Below, one piece after another: positions 45,431 through 58,000 of a stretch of 64,000 nt of DNA. Below the pieces are notes generated by a model. The model ran no database searches, had not been told where the DNA came from, and was given only the letters and a program-made list of their open reading frames with translations. The translations under genes were made by a program, and so were the position numbers. Origin of the DNA: Littorina saxatilis (Eukaryota > Mollusca > Gastropoda > Littorinimorpha > Littorinidae); the NCBI RefSeq assembly GCF_037325665.1, contig NC_090254.1, positions 42,171,917-42,235,916 on the forward strand. Reading direction: 5' to 3'. The number at the start of each line of letters is the position of its first letter. The stretch's first letter is position 1.

Positions 45431-45676
45431 GTCGTCTGTCTCTGTGACTGAAGCCTTAGAGAATGATGATACAAACCAATATTTTAATAAATTACCTTAT
45501 ATCAATATTTTCAGAATATGTTTGAGAAAACGGGTGAATGGGAGAGAGACAGTATGATTTTCATTTTTCATACTGAAAAACGACTTGGTCAGCGCATCGC
45601 AGGTAATTCTTTTATTTTTGAGTATTTTTTAGAGATTTTGTTTTAGTAACCATGGTTGTCTTCCTGTATGATGGTG

Positions 45677-45910
45677 TCATGTCATCGTAAATGAAAGTGA
45701 AGGTGTATAGTGAACATAAATCAGGCTCAAACCATCCGTTGTCAGGGCCGTGAATGCTACTGACTGGATTGGAGATACTGTGATGTCGCCTAGCGCGATG
45801 TATCTGATGAAACCATTCATAGCACCGATGCCGTGATTGTGCAGAGCTACAACTCTGTAGTTTTTGGACACGTCCCCATTTGGCTTCTGTACAGCAAACA
45901 TCGTCCCCAA
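45677..45910 (-). CDS. Hypothetical 77-residue ORF
   Basis: Starts MGTMFAVQKPNGDVSKNYRV and continues VALHNHGIGAMNGFIRYIAL to TPSLSFTMT. The composition looks protein-like, but I recognise no family. An overlapping minus-strand frame (45,938-45,612) is probably its shadow. No splice or promoter evidence. Confidence 0.2.
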   Translation of the reverse strand: MGTMFAVQKPNGDVSKNYRVVALHNHGIGAMNGFIRYIALGDITVSPIQSVAFTALTTDGLSLIYVHYTPSLSFTMT

Positions 45911-46131
45911 ATAACTGGTTTTGTTTTTTAAACATCACGCTGGAGGTTGTATTTTATGTAATAACCTCCTGAAATGAGTTTTCACACTTTAGAATGGCAT
46001 TTAACGCTCATTGAAGTTTTAAGAAACTTTCTAACACGTAAAACAAAAGAGACCCCAAATGCCTGTGTTTTGAGCAAGATGGCATTTTGATACACAGCCG
46101 ACCCCACATGACTGCAAAACCATGTATATGT

Positions 46132-46891
46132 GCGTGTGTGTGTAGAGCGATTCAGACCAAGTCAACTGCTGGACCGATCTTTATGAAATTTTACATGAGA
46201 GTTCCTGGGAATGATATCTCCGGATGATTTTTTTCTTTTTTTCGATAAATACTTTTGATGACGTCATATCCGGCTTTTTGTAAAAGTTGAGGCGGCACTG
46301 TCACACCCTCATTTTTCAATAAAATTGATTGAAATTTTTGTAAAGCAATCTTTGACGAAGGCCGGACTTCGGTATTGCATTTCAGCTTGGTGGCTTAAAC
46401 ATTAATTAATGACTTTAGTCATTAAAAATCTGAAAATTGTAATTAAAAATTTTTTTATAAAACGATCCAAAGTTACGTTCATCTTATTCTTCATCATGTT
46501 CTGATTCCAAAAACATATAAATATGTTATATTTGGATTAAAAACAAGCTCTGAAAATTAAAAATATAAAAATTATGATCAAAATTAAATTTCCGAAATCG
46601 ATTTAAAAACACTTTCATCTTATTCCTTGTCGGTTCCTGATTCCAAAAACATATAGATATGATATGTTTGGATTAAAAACACGCTCAGAAAGTTAAAACG
46701 AAGAGAGGCACAGAAAAGCGTGCTATGCAGCACAGCGAAACCACTACCGCGCTGAACAGGCTCGTCAGTTTCACTCCGTTTTGCACAAGCGGCGGACTAG
46801 GGTCATTGTGAAAAAATGCAGTGCGTTCAGTTTCATTCTGTGAGTTCCACAGCTTGACTAAACGTAGTAATTTCGCCTTACGCGACTTGTT
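46132..46891 (-). mobile_element. R1 HINE-like element, truncated at the hairpin end
   Basis: Begins within the (TG)n tract and runs to CGCCTTACGCGACTTGTT at the right. More diverged than the copies at 5-10 kb, so probably older. The missing hairpin end is similar to the separate fragment at 47,510-47,572. Confidence 0.75.
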
Positions 46892-47039
46892 AGAATTTTG
46901 AGTTGGGAATACTCAAGAAGAATCATTACATTTTTGAAGATTATAAATAATGTTTGTCTTTGGACATTTAATTTGAATTTTGAGTTGAGAACAATAAAGA
47001 AGACATGTTCAATGTATGAGACGTATTACTTGTTGAGTT

Positions 47040-47510
47040 TGTATTCATTGGGCGGGGGTATACATATCAATTTCACTTAAGATTTAGTATTATTGTATCA
47101 AAATATTGTTCCATTTACAAACAGACATACACACAGACAGACGGACAAAGTGAATCCAGTATACCCCCTCCAACTTCATTGGGCTGGGGTATAGATATCA
47201 ATTTCACTTAAGATTTAGTATCATTGTATCAAAATATTGTTCCATATACATACAGACATACACACAGACAGATAGACAAAGTGAATCCAGTATACCCCCT
47301 TGGGCTGGGGTATACATATTGTTCCATATCTGACAACATTTCACGGGTGAAGCAAGTTTACCTTTAGTAGAGTTTCAGAACAATCATGTAAATTAGTAAT
47401 CTTTCAGAACAATCACGTATGAGGGCTTACATGTTTACGATGAAATAAATAGTAGACTTTCAGAACAATCATGTAATAGTCACTTTTCAGAACAATCACG
47501 CGTAACACAC
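47040..47510 (+). repeat. Short tandem repeats, about 130-bp and about 40-bp units
   Basis: Two-plus copies of a 130-base unit (gggctggggtatacatat, caatttcacttaagatttag, acagacatacacacagacag, gtgaatccagtatacccc) are followed at 47,365-47,500 by repeated tttcagaacaatcatgta units. Confidence 0.75.
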
Positions 47511-47572
47511 CACTACCCTCGTCTCGATTCCCCCTCTATGTTAAAACATTTAGTCAAAACTTGACTAAATGT
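47511..47572 (+). mobile_element. R1 hairpin-end fragment
   Basis: Contains CGATTCCCCCTCTATGTTAA and GTCAAAACTTGACTAAATGT before AAAAA, the terminal R1 segment alone. Confidence 0.7.
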
Positions 47573-47927
47573 AAAAAGTGCCTAACTCAAGAAACGAGAT
47601 CGTCAGTTTTGCTTACGTTACTGTGGCAATGGTTTCCGATGGTCAAAGAGTTAGTACTCTCTAACACATGATAGATACCCTTCCAGTAGCTTCCCCTGTA
47701 GTTTTACTACAAAAATGCCTAACACCGAGATAGGTATTTTTCTTATGAGCGTGACGTTATGATAAATGCATCCCTTTGATGTAGGTGGTTCTGCATGTAA
47801 AAATGACGGGGACAGATCAAAGTGATTTCGAAGACATGAATACGGAACCCACAAGTTCTTTTCCAGAAAGCATGGGTGTTACAACATTAGCGCTACAGAC
47901 TCGGACATACACAATGCACACACCAAC

Positions 47928-48048
<121 letters not shown>

Positions 48049-48366
48049 TTACATTTCTAAACATTGTCTATTAATAAGGGAGACCTGTACCAGAAAGATT
48101 TTTCGAAACCGTCTGGTCACTTTTAAATATTGTGTGTTGTTTTCAAGATGGCCAAATAATATTAAGCGATTGATTGCTGTTAAGATGGTGGAAGCAGGTG
48201 CCAGTGTGTGTGTGTGTGTGTGCAAACACTTAATTGCCACCTTGACGTTGGTGCATGTGTATCCATTATCAAAACAACATGAACATGTTTTTTTTCTGAA
48301 AAAATATTTTTATTCCAGCTCAAGAAAACAAAGACAAATAAATTAAATGAAAGAAAAACAAAACCA

Positions 48367-49180
48367 AACAAGAAGGGCAAAGCCCATACGACTCACATGC
48401 TTGACCTCAAATAACTAAACCTAGCAATGACATCATACACTAAGAACTGCTTTACACATTTTTCCTACCAAAATACATGTGACCTTGACCCAAGGTCATC
48501 CAAGGTCATGCAACACAAAGCTGTTAATTCAAGACATAGGAAGTACAATGGTGCTTATTGGCCCTTTCTACCATGAGATATAGTCACTTTTAGTGGTTCA
48601 CTACCTTATTTTGGTCACATTTCATAAGGGTCAAAGTGACCTTGACCTTGATCATATGTGACCAAATGTGTCTCATGATGAAAGCATAACATGTGCCCCA
48701 CATAATTTTTAAGTTTGAAACAGTTATCTTCCATAGTTCAGGGTCAAGGTCACTTCAAAATATGTATACAATCCAACTTTGAAGAGCTCCTGTGACCTTG
48801 ACCTTGAAGCAAGGTAAACCAAACTGGTATCAAAAGATGGGGCTTACTTTGCCCTATATATCATATATAGGTGAGGTATTCAATCTCAAAAACTTCAGAG
48901 AAAATGGGGAAATTGTGAAAAATAGCTGTTTTTTAGACAACATTTATGGCCCCTGCGACCTTGACCTTGAAGCAAGGTCAAGATGCTATGTATGTTTTTT
49001 GGGGCCTTGTCATCATACACCATCTTGCCAAATTTGGTACTGATAGACTGAATAGTGTCCAAGAAATATCCAACGTTAAAGTTTTCCGGACGGCCGGCCG
49101 GACGGACGGACGGACGGACGGACGGACGGACGGACGACTCGGGTGAGTACATAGACTCACTTTTGCTTCGCATGTGAGTC
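48367..49180 (-). mobile_element. R2 HINE-like element, copy 2 (814 bp)
   Basis: Starts AACAAGAAGGGCAAAGCCC and ends CATGTGAGTC before AAAAA. Very similar to the copy at 34,715, including the (CCGT)n run and TCAAGGTCA motifs. GACTCACATGC appears both inside the left end and, inverted, at the right end. Confidence 0.85.
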
Positions 49181-49888
49181 AAAAACAGCTAAAGAAATCA
49201 GAATGCGTAAAATAAAACATTGAATAAAGCACATGTTAATTCTTTCACTAAGAAATGAATGATTTTGTTTCTAATAATATGCAACCTTTAAGAAGCTCTG
49301 CAAACATATGTTGTAGTTCTAGGTTTAATAAATATACGAAAAGAATGCATAACTTCAGTTCCTACAGAAACCTGTCTTAGCCGAGGTATTAGTTAATTAA
49401 ATTTTGTTAATATTTTTTTGAGAGGGTGTACGGAGTAATGTCCTGTACACGTTTTGGGTTTTCCAATACTTCTATGATTTTTGTTCTAAAACTGTCAAAG
49501 TACAACGTCAGGGGTATTTATCAAAATATCCCTTGATCTGCTTCATTGTCTTTGTAATTCTGTGAGTCACTGATCCTTAAGGTAAAAATCAATCATATGT
49601 GTGAAACAAATCATGTTAAGAAATGTTATTCAATTAATGATCTAATTTTTCTTTATGTATCATGTTATGTCCTTGCTTCTGGCAATCAGCAAGTACACAT
49701 TTTCTTCCCATCTGGAAAATAAGAAAGACAGAAAAAGGAATAATTTCACTTTGCTCCTTCAGTGACTGAAACGAGGTTTAATGCAAATTAAATTCTTCAT
49801 TTTGTATTGCGTACATAGTTTCACACACACCATTCTTAAAACGTTCCAAAAACAATTACATACAACCAAGAACATTTCCATGGAGAAT
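49181..49888. other. Unassigned AT-rich stretch
   Basis: No gene or repeat recognised. Confidence 0.4.
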
Positions 49889-50741
49889 AACAAGTCGCGT
49901 AAGGCGAAAATACAATATTTAGTCAAGTAGCTGTCGAACTCACAGAATGAAACGCAATGCCATTTTACTCGTAGCATCGTCAGGCCACCGCTCATGGCAA
50001 AGGCAGTGAAATTGACAAGAAGAGCGGGGTAGTAGTTGCGCTAAGAAGGATAGCACGCTTTTCTGTACCTCTCTTTGTTTTAACTTTCTGAGCGTGTTTT
50101 TAATCCAAACATATCATATCTATATGTTTTTGGAATCAGGAACCGACAAGGAATAAGATGAAAGTGTTTTTAAATTGATTTGGACAATTTAATTTTGATA
50201 ATAATTTTTATATATTTAATTTTCAGAGCTTGTTTTTAATCCGAATATAACATATTTATATGTTTTTGGAATCAGCAAATGATGGAGAATAAGATAAACG
50301 TAAATTTGGATCGTTTTATAAATTTTTATTTTTTTTTACAATTTTCAGATTTTTAATGACCAAAGTCATTAATTAATTTTTAAGCCACCAAGCTGAAATG
50401 CAATACCGAACCCCGGGCTTCGTCGAAGATTACTTGACCAAAATTTCAACCAATTTGGTTGAAAAATGAGGGCGTGACAGTGCCGCCTCAACTTTCACGA
50501 AAAGCCGGATATGACGTCATCAAAGACATTTATCAAAAAAATGAAAAAAACGTTCGGGGATTTCATACCCAGGAACTCTCATGTCAAATTTCATAAAGAT
50601 CGGTCCAGTAGTTTAGTCTGAATCGCTCTACACACACACACACACAGACAGACAGACAGACAGACACACGCACATACACCACGACCCTCGTTTCGATTCC
50701 CCCTCGATGTTAAAATATTTAGTCAAAACTTGACTAAATAT
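49889..50741 (+). mobile_element. R1 HINE-like element, copy 4 (853 bp)
   Basis: Complete ends as in copy 1, with an (AGAC)n run inside the CA tract at 50,646-50,668. It is followed directly by (CA)n to 50,835. Confidence 0.8.
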
Positions 50742-50794
50742 AAAAAGAAACACACACACACTCAGACACACGCAGACACACAGACACAGACACA

Positions 50795-50835
<41 letters not shown>

Positions 50836-50842
<7 letters not shown>

Positions 50843-51390
50843 GTGTATGGACTAATTAGTAGGGAAAGCATCGCATGTCAATTATTCGCAGTCAACCTTC
50901 CTGTTTAAATAGAGAAATGTTGATGCAACAATCAACATTAACACACACACACAGAGGCAAATGCAATGATGCACAAAAAACAAACACACAAAATTATAGG
51001 GGAAGAAATTAAACCATTCTCATAAACACTGAATCATAACAACATCACATATGATTTGTCCAGGCAGCTTTCGCTTTATACATGATACAAACAAACCCCA
51101 CCACATTCTGCCACTTGGACACATAACACAAATCTTCACCCTGACTAGTTTCTGTTCAGAATGGATTTTTTTTTTAATGAATTATTTCCTTAAATGACAC
51201 CAGTGTCAACCTGAGAAACTCATTCAGCAAAACATTTCTCCTCTGCACACGAAGCAGCCAGGCTGTTCAATGTTAGTAGTGTCTAAGAGGAAGGGTGCTC
51301 AGATATATCCCATAATTCTACCTTCTTCAGCGTTCCAGAATGTTCTGGTTACGTGTGAGCTCGTTTGCCCATTTGGGTTCCCCACACTAT
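50836..51390. other. Unassigned stretch
   Basis: No gene recognised. Confidence 0.4.
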
Positions 51391-51394
51391 ACTC

Positions 51395-51677
51395 TGAGAG
51401 CATAGTCAGCTCACTCCGCTTTCGTTGAGTAGGCATGCTGGGTATTTTCGTGTTTCCATAACCCACCAAACTCTGACATGGATTACAGGATCTTTTCCGC
51501 GCGCACTTGGTTTTGTGCTTGCGTGTACACACGAAGGGGGTTAAGTCACTAGCAGGTCTGCACATAAGTTGACCTGGGGGATCGGAAAAAAATTCACTCT
51601 TAACCCACCAGGCGGCAGCGACCGGGATTCGAACTCACGACCTCCCGATTTGGAGGCCAACCACGCCGGTCCCATTT
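51395..51677 (-). mobile_element. tRNA-derived SINE, minus strand
   Basis: Minus strand: GGCGTGGTTGGCCTCC-type A box region, GTGAGTTCGAATCCCGG B box, CTGCCGCCTGGTGGGTTAAG, then GTACACGCAAGCAC and GGATCTTTTC inverted in the body. Same family as the copy at 61,188. Confidence 0.75.
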
Positions 51678-52465
51678 CTACCAAAAATGGAGTATGGCTG
51701 CCTGAATGGCAGGGTAAACTGGTCAAACACTTAAAAGTCCCCACTTGTGCACAAAACTATGAGTGTATGGGGAGTTTCAGCTCATGGACCCAGACTACGA
51801 AAAATTAATGATCTCATGTAAAAGCCTACAAAGATCTGTACTGGTGTACGCACTGAATGATTGTGTACACAGAAAAGAAACATATCTTTAGATTAAAACA
51901 AACACAAGTAAGGTCACAATTAACACGGAATGTCTACAGTCTGATCCGTCAACAAGTATATTTCACTGTTCACCATTTAGCAGGACAAGAGTTTAGCAAC
52001 TAAGATTTGTTCTCTTCGCAATTTGAAATACACCTTCGTTTTAGAATGCTTCATAAACTAACAAGCTCAAAGAGTAACAAATAGAACCAGTGTTTTATTA
52101 AAGGGGAGGGGGTGTGAGGGGTGGGTGGGAGGAGAGGAGTGTGTGGAGGGGGGGGGGGGGGGGAGTGATATAGTGTAACACCTCTTTCAGGACCAGCACA
52201 AATCTGAGGAAGTTTTGGTCTTAAAACTAATAAAAGGGTGCAAGTCTTAAAATGAAGGTGCATAGCGATATAGCCGAATTCGCGATAAAGTGGACCGCGA
52301 TTTAGTGGAAGTCCCCTGTACATGTAAAGATTAAAAAAAAGAAAACCTTGTAAACTAGGGGGTTAAAAGGGGTGGTCTTACAACATGTGATCCTCAAAAT
52401 GGAGGTTCCACTGTAATATACCCACATTACTACACCCAGGAACTGAACCAAGGCACTTTTCCAAA

Positions 52466-52888
52466 CTAAGACTATTAGGGTTTAACGTCCTCTTAGACCA
52501 ACTGGTCTATATTGGGACAGGTATTAGTAATACGCTGAAGATATGGTGTGATACTTTGATTCGAACAAGCCCGCTGTGGCTGTCTTCTTCGACACACCAG
52601 CATTGGGCTTGTCTCGTCAAAGTATCGAGATACGATCATGATAATCAGAGACGAGAGATGATGCATGCGTGTCTTCGTGTTTTCCAAGCCCGGAGACTTT
52701 TGCTGTGAACGTGGGATCTTTTTCGTGCGCATGTGTGCACACGGGGGTGTTCGGACACCGAAGAGAGTCTGCACAAAGTTGACGGCTCCGAGAAATAAAT
52801 CTCTCGCCGAACGTGGGGATCGAACCCACGCTGATAGCGACCAACTGGCTGCAAAGCCAGCGCGCTACCAACTGAGCTACATCCCCGC
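52466..52888 (-). mobile_element. tRNA-derived SINE, minus strand, full length
   Basis: Minus strand: GGGGATGTAGCTCAGTTGG (A box), GTGGGTTCGATCCCCACG (B box), the body with GTGCACACATGCGC, and a 3' domain CCCAATATAGACC, GTCTAAGAGGACGTTAAACCC. The same head type as the SINE at 3096. Confidence 0.8.
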
Positions 52889-53099
52889 CACTTCCAAACT
52901 ACTCCGGAACTCCCCTCTTATAGGACCCTCCAATTCAAGACTCCCTACCTTTCGAGATGCTGTTTTCTTAGATTTTCTAATCATAATCTCTATACATTTA
53001 CACCCATTTTAAGATTCTCTCCTTTGTCAGAACTAATTTTCTCACATGTTAGGATGTTTTGAAAGGGAGGGGAGGGGGGGGGGGGGGGGGTTCCACTGA

Positions 53100-53870
53100 A
53101 CTGTATGCGCATGTAGTTGACTTTAGAGAAAGCTACTCAAACAGACATCATCATCACCTCACTATAATATATATCCACATAAAATCATCACCATGCAAAC
53201 AGTGATAAAGCTATAACACCAACACAAAACTATGCTTTGCACATGGGTACCAATAAAAAAAACATTTGTGAAAACATCAAAAACAAGTAACAAACTGTTA
53301 TGGACAACTCAGAGAACAGTGAGATAGATCGCTGTTAAATAAAATAATCATCATCCTTTTGCAACCTAAAATACAACTCTCTAATGTCACCCTGACAACA
53401 GCTTAAACACACACACACACACACACACACCACAACACAACACACAACACACAACACACAACACACCACACACACACACACCACTCTCTTTGCGTATCCT
53501 TTCAGCCACATCTGGAACGAAAGCTGCATCATACTATTCACATCATGACACAATAATTGCACATACACAGCTATCTTTTTTACAGTTTTCTACACAACAA
53601 TTAAGTGTAAACATCACACCGGTACCCAGACAACACTGCTACTCTGATTACCTCCGCTTACAAGTTACATACATCTACACTTCTTCGCCAAAACAGGCAA
53701 CGAGAAACAATCGTATCCAAATAATTAGAAGAAAACAATTTAAACATTTAAACACATGCCCTCAGACACCCAACCGCTCAATATATGAAGACACAAAAAC
53801 ATTGTACAGTCGAACCAGCCAATGGTGACCACCACTCTACAACCAACACCTCAAAGGATCTTCGGAGAAG
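53100..53870. other. Unassigned stretch with (CA)n and (CACAA)n
   Basis: Microsatellite at 53,407-53,482; no gene recognised. Confidence 0.4.
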
Positions 53871-53879
53871 TGTTTTTTT

Positions 53880-53927
53880 GGCTCACGTAAGTGTAGCCTA
53901 TGCGATCGTAACTTTGTCTGTCTGTGC

Positions 53928-53969
<42 letters not shown>

Positions 53970-54611
53970 TAGAAACTTTAACATTTCCGAGTCTATGGAT
54001 AAAGCTCGCATAAGAAGATTACGTCTCGGTCAAAAGTGTTTGACGTGTGTGATAGAAACTTTAACATTTGAAGACGTCACAATTATGACGTAAGAGGGTT
54101 AGACGTCACGCAAAGGAATTACTGCAAGTCTCGGTCATTGTTATTGTGAGCGGGCCGAGACTAGTTTCATCTCTTTCATTTTCATTTTCATTACTTTATT
54201 GTCTCATCGCTGGGAAATTCGGGTCGCTTCCTCCCAGTGGAAAGCTAGCAGCAACGGAGTCGCGCTACCCAGGCGTCTGCGTGTTTAGGTGTATTCAGCC
54301 ACCTGCACTTATGGCAGAATGACCAAGGTCTTTTACGTGCCATTGTGATGACACGGGGGTGGGACATGGCTTCCGTCTCTGGGTCTGCACATAAAGTTGA
54401 CCCGTGTCCGTCCCGGCCCGAATTCGAACCTGCGACCTTTCGATCACAAGTCCAGTGCTCTACCAACTGAGCTACCGGGCCCAGTGTCTCGCTTTCTTGC
54501 ACAGTGTCACCTATTGCTTACTGTGTGTGTGTGTATGTGTGACTGAGTGATTGAGTTTGTGTTACTGTTTGTCGATTTCTTACGTGAGCCTTGAAGGCTT
54601 CGCCTCTTGTT
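53880..54611 (+). mobile_element. R4 HINE-like element with nested SINE
   Basis: Starts after TTTTTTT with GGCTCACGTAAGTGTAGCC, contains gatagaaactttaacattt and a repeated gaagacgtcac segment, and ends GCCTTGAAGGCTTCGCCTC-TTGTT. A minus-strand SINE (54,187-54,480) splits it. Confidence 0.8.
54187..54480 (-). mobile_element. tRNA-derived SINE nested in R4
   Basis: Minus strand: GGGCCCGGTAGCTCAGTTGG (A box), GGTTCGAATTCGGGCC (B box), then GGGTCAACTTTATGTGCAG. It continues with the ACGTAAAAGACC segment and a tail rich in GAAAATGAAA. Confidence 0.85.
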
Positions 54612-54842
54612 TCTCTATAATTCACCTATCCACAGCGACCACCTGTGTCTATACCTTTAAATGGTCATTTTGGATGGTCATTATAGGCAGGTTCAACTGT
54701 AATTAGCAATTATGCAATCCATTCACCAAAAGTAACAACGAAAGAACACTAATATCTGATTATGTTCAACGCAAATGCCACATGAGAATAGCTGGCAAGT
54801 GAACTTCAAATAACTATGAGTCAATGAATAAAACTCTGAACA

Positions 54843-55001
54843 CTACGAACATTTCCACGCAGAATCAGGTAGACTGTCTAACTGACGTAGCTTGTTTCGT
54901 CGCCATGCCAACCAACCAAGACCAACGAAGAAACAGATGGCGGTCAAGATATAATATCCGTCCGTAGTTATGACGCATTTGCCGCCTGCTTCGCTGCACA
55001 T
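54843..55001 (-). CDS. SLC33A1: SLC33A1 coding exon 8 and stop
   Basis: 159 nt including the TAG stop. Encodes CSEAGGKCVITTDGYYILTA, the last membrane helix CFFVGLGWLAW, a basic RRNK stretch and the conserved end DSAWKCS. Acceptor GTTCTCCAG. No AATAAA is obvious on this strand in the roughly 230 bases downstream, before the R4 element begins. Confidence 0.94.
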   Translation of the reverse strand: MCSEAGGKCVITTDGYYILTAICFFVGLGWLAWRRNKLRQLDSLPDSAWKCS

Positions 55002-58000
55002 CTGGAGAACAAAAATTAACATTTTTTTTAATCATACTGCTGAAAACTGGCTTAAAAAAAACCCACCTTCAGGAAAAACAAGCAAAACCAAACAAACAAC
55101 AAGAAGAGCAAACGCTCGATCGAGTCACTTTCGCAGTTCTGAATATTATATGAGGCATCAGATGGACAGGAAGAAATTGCTATTCACAACACAATACAGA
55201 TGTAAATAATTTGATGTAAAGAATAATCCTATAAAGTTTGAATCAAATCCGATGAATAGTTTCAGAGATATGATATTTCAATTTTTTTCCTTCAAGACAT
55301 ACCTGTGACCTTGAAAAAGGTCAAAGGTCACCAAAGCAGACGTCAAAGTGTAGAGGTCACTGGGAGTCACGTTCACATAAAATTTGAGCCCGGTCACTTT
55401 TATAGTTTCCGAGAAAAGCCCAACGTTAAGTTGTGTGTTGCCGAACAGAAAAGGCTAGTTATCTCCCTTGTTTTTCTGATAACGTTCGTAAAAGGCTACA
55501 GATGTAAATACTTTGATGTAAAGAATAATCCTACAAAGTTTCAATCACATCCGATGAACTTTGTCAAAGATATAAAATGTCTAATTTTTCCTTTGACGCT
55601 GACCTGTGACCTTGAAAAAGGTCAAAGGTCAACGAAACCATCGTTAAAGTGTAGAGGTCATTGGAGGTCACGACTAAACAAAATATGAGCCGGATCGCTT
55701 TGATAGTTTCCGAGAAAAGTCCAACGTTAAGGTGGTGTCTACGGACGGCCGGCCGGCCGGACGGCCGGCCGGCCGGCCGGACAGACTAACACTGACCGAT
55801 TACATAGAGTCACTTTTTCTCAAGTGACTCAAAAATCCACTTTAATTTAGACTTGTAATATTCAAACCCTGTGTGATCTTCTTATAATGAGCACATCTCT
55901 AAGGTTTATGACTACACAGCAAAGACGATGTGGGTCATATACAACCCCAAGGGAAATTATGAAAGAATTCTACTGTGTTTATCCCGCACTTAGAACTACA
56001 ATGTATTACAGGAGGATTTGCGACATAAAATTACCGGTATTATTATTATTGTCAATCAGACAGCAGCATCTATCGTGTACGACCCACACTCTTCAAAAAG
56101 GCAGTCAAATGTTGATTCCTATTCGGAAGGTATCGGTCGTGCACAACCACTACTTTTTACATTGAATGTTTCTTAGAAAAGTATGGTTTGCACACGACAT
56201 GTAGTGTCCTGCCTGTGTAATCTAAAGCATACTCACAGCCTCTGTAACTTTGGTATCACAGGAGAGACCCGTCACGTCACAGTGCTTGAACGTCAAGTGG
56301 TCCACAAGCCACAGGAAGAATGTGCCTGGCCAGTTGCCACCTGTCATCAAGACAAGAACAAGACGAGATCTAACTTCCATAAGAAAAAAACTCAACATTA
56401 ATTTTTGTCATCTACTGCCCGTCTAACACTCCCCATAAATAAGACTGCTCTGATTGCTCAGGTGAATAACAAATCATTAAAGAGTTAGGCAGATCTAAAG
56501 GGAAACAATTGATAACAGATGGACTGCTAACATTTCAAAATTGAGAATCAAGAAACAATATTTAACATAAACACGGGGACTATTTCTTGGGAAGACAAAT
56601 GGCAGATCCGAGAAAAATTCACCAGACTGAATGAGAACAAATAGAGAAGAGAGGAGAGAGAGAATGAGAAAGTAACACAGCCTGGTCATTGCCCAGAACT
56701 CATGGACAGGAAAAGGCAGTATAGCCCCCAAACTGATACACTGGCACCCCCTTTTAAGACACCTCCCCCCCCCCCCCCCCCCCCATTTTAGTCTCTCTTT
56801 TAAGATCCTGTTTTCTCAGATTTTCTGTTCATAACATCTGCAGCTTTACGCACATTTTAAGACTCCCTTCTGTTTAAGACCTGATTTTCTCAGATCATTG
56901 AAGGTCTTAAAAGGGGGGTTGCACTGTATACTGACCCAGATTGGCGACAGTGTTGAGCAGTGTCATGTACGTTCCTCCGATGGCCGGGTCGCTGATCTTG
57001 GCGTGGAACGCCATCTGAGCCACAAAGACCATGTAGACGAAAACCTGTGCAGAGAAAAGTCACTGAAGTTATAAGACCTTATGATACAATCAAAGCAAAT
57101 GCTTATATATTTATATGACTCACCTTTTGTGGTATGTATTATATGAATCAAAGTAAAATATTTGCTGTTCTAGCTTCATAAAATAATGTTCAAGAGCATG
57201 TTGATTTCCTCAACATCAGCCTTAACTTGATCCTAATGTGACCTGCATCAATACATTTCGTTATCCATGAATCCTAAGAATATTCCACAGATACAAACTT
57301 GCCCCTCCCTCCTCCCCTTCCAACCCTAGAAGAAACATTCCAAGCTCAGGTAAACAGAGTGCTGTTCATGAAAAAGGTTCCCTCAAAGACCTTCCTTAAT
57401 TGAGCGCCAAGTTCACTTTGCGAAGTCTCTCGACCTAAAATTAAGTGCCAAGATTACTGCAGCAAGCTTCATGCAATGAGCTTTGTGAAGTCCACTTTGT
57501 CCAATTAATTTCAGGCTTAAGAATATCTTCTTCTTCTTCTTCTTTGTTTATGGGCTTAGACTCCCACGTTCACTCATGTTTTTAGCACGAGTGGATTTTT
57601 ACGTGTAAGACCGTTTTTACCCCGCCATTCTGGCAGCATACGCCGATTTCGGGGGACTTAAGAATATCAATTTTACTCATAAATACATCTTGATTCTACC
57701 AATGCAAATGTTTAAATCATCTGAGGGTTTAAATACTAAAAAAAAGAAAAATGAAATGTCACCTGGTGAGTTCCATATGCCAGCAATGTCACAACGTAGA
57801 AGTACCAGGGAAACTCGCCGGGTTTCGTCTGAACGTAATGAGACCAGTAGACCACCAGCGCATAGATTGGACCCAGCAAAACCCTGAAACGTACAATCAC
57901 GACAGGTTACAACACAGAACATAATCTGTGAAAAGCTCAGACTAGTTGATAACGTTCTCTTGATGATAAACTTTTTCTAGCAACAGAGTTAACTTAATAC

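Noticed and set aside
48792-49043. 83-residue frame conserved in both R2 copies (MTLTLKQGKPNWYQKMGLTL...)
   Set aside because: Conserved only because R2 copies are nearly identical DNA; it runs through AAGGTCA repeats and has no domain.
52800-52888. Functional tRNA gene on the minus strand (also at 3425-3502, 42,150, 54,400 and 61,190)
   Set aside because: A and B boxes are present but the acceptor stems do not close and each continues into a SINE body.
55305-55688. 127-residue frame in R3, also at 38,043-38,369 on the other strand
   Set aside because: Same reason: shared DNA between R3 copies, spanning tandem repeats. No domain recognised.
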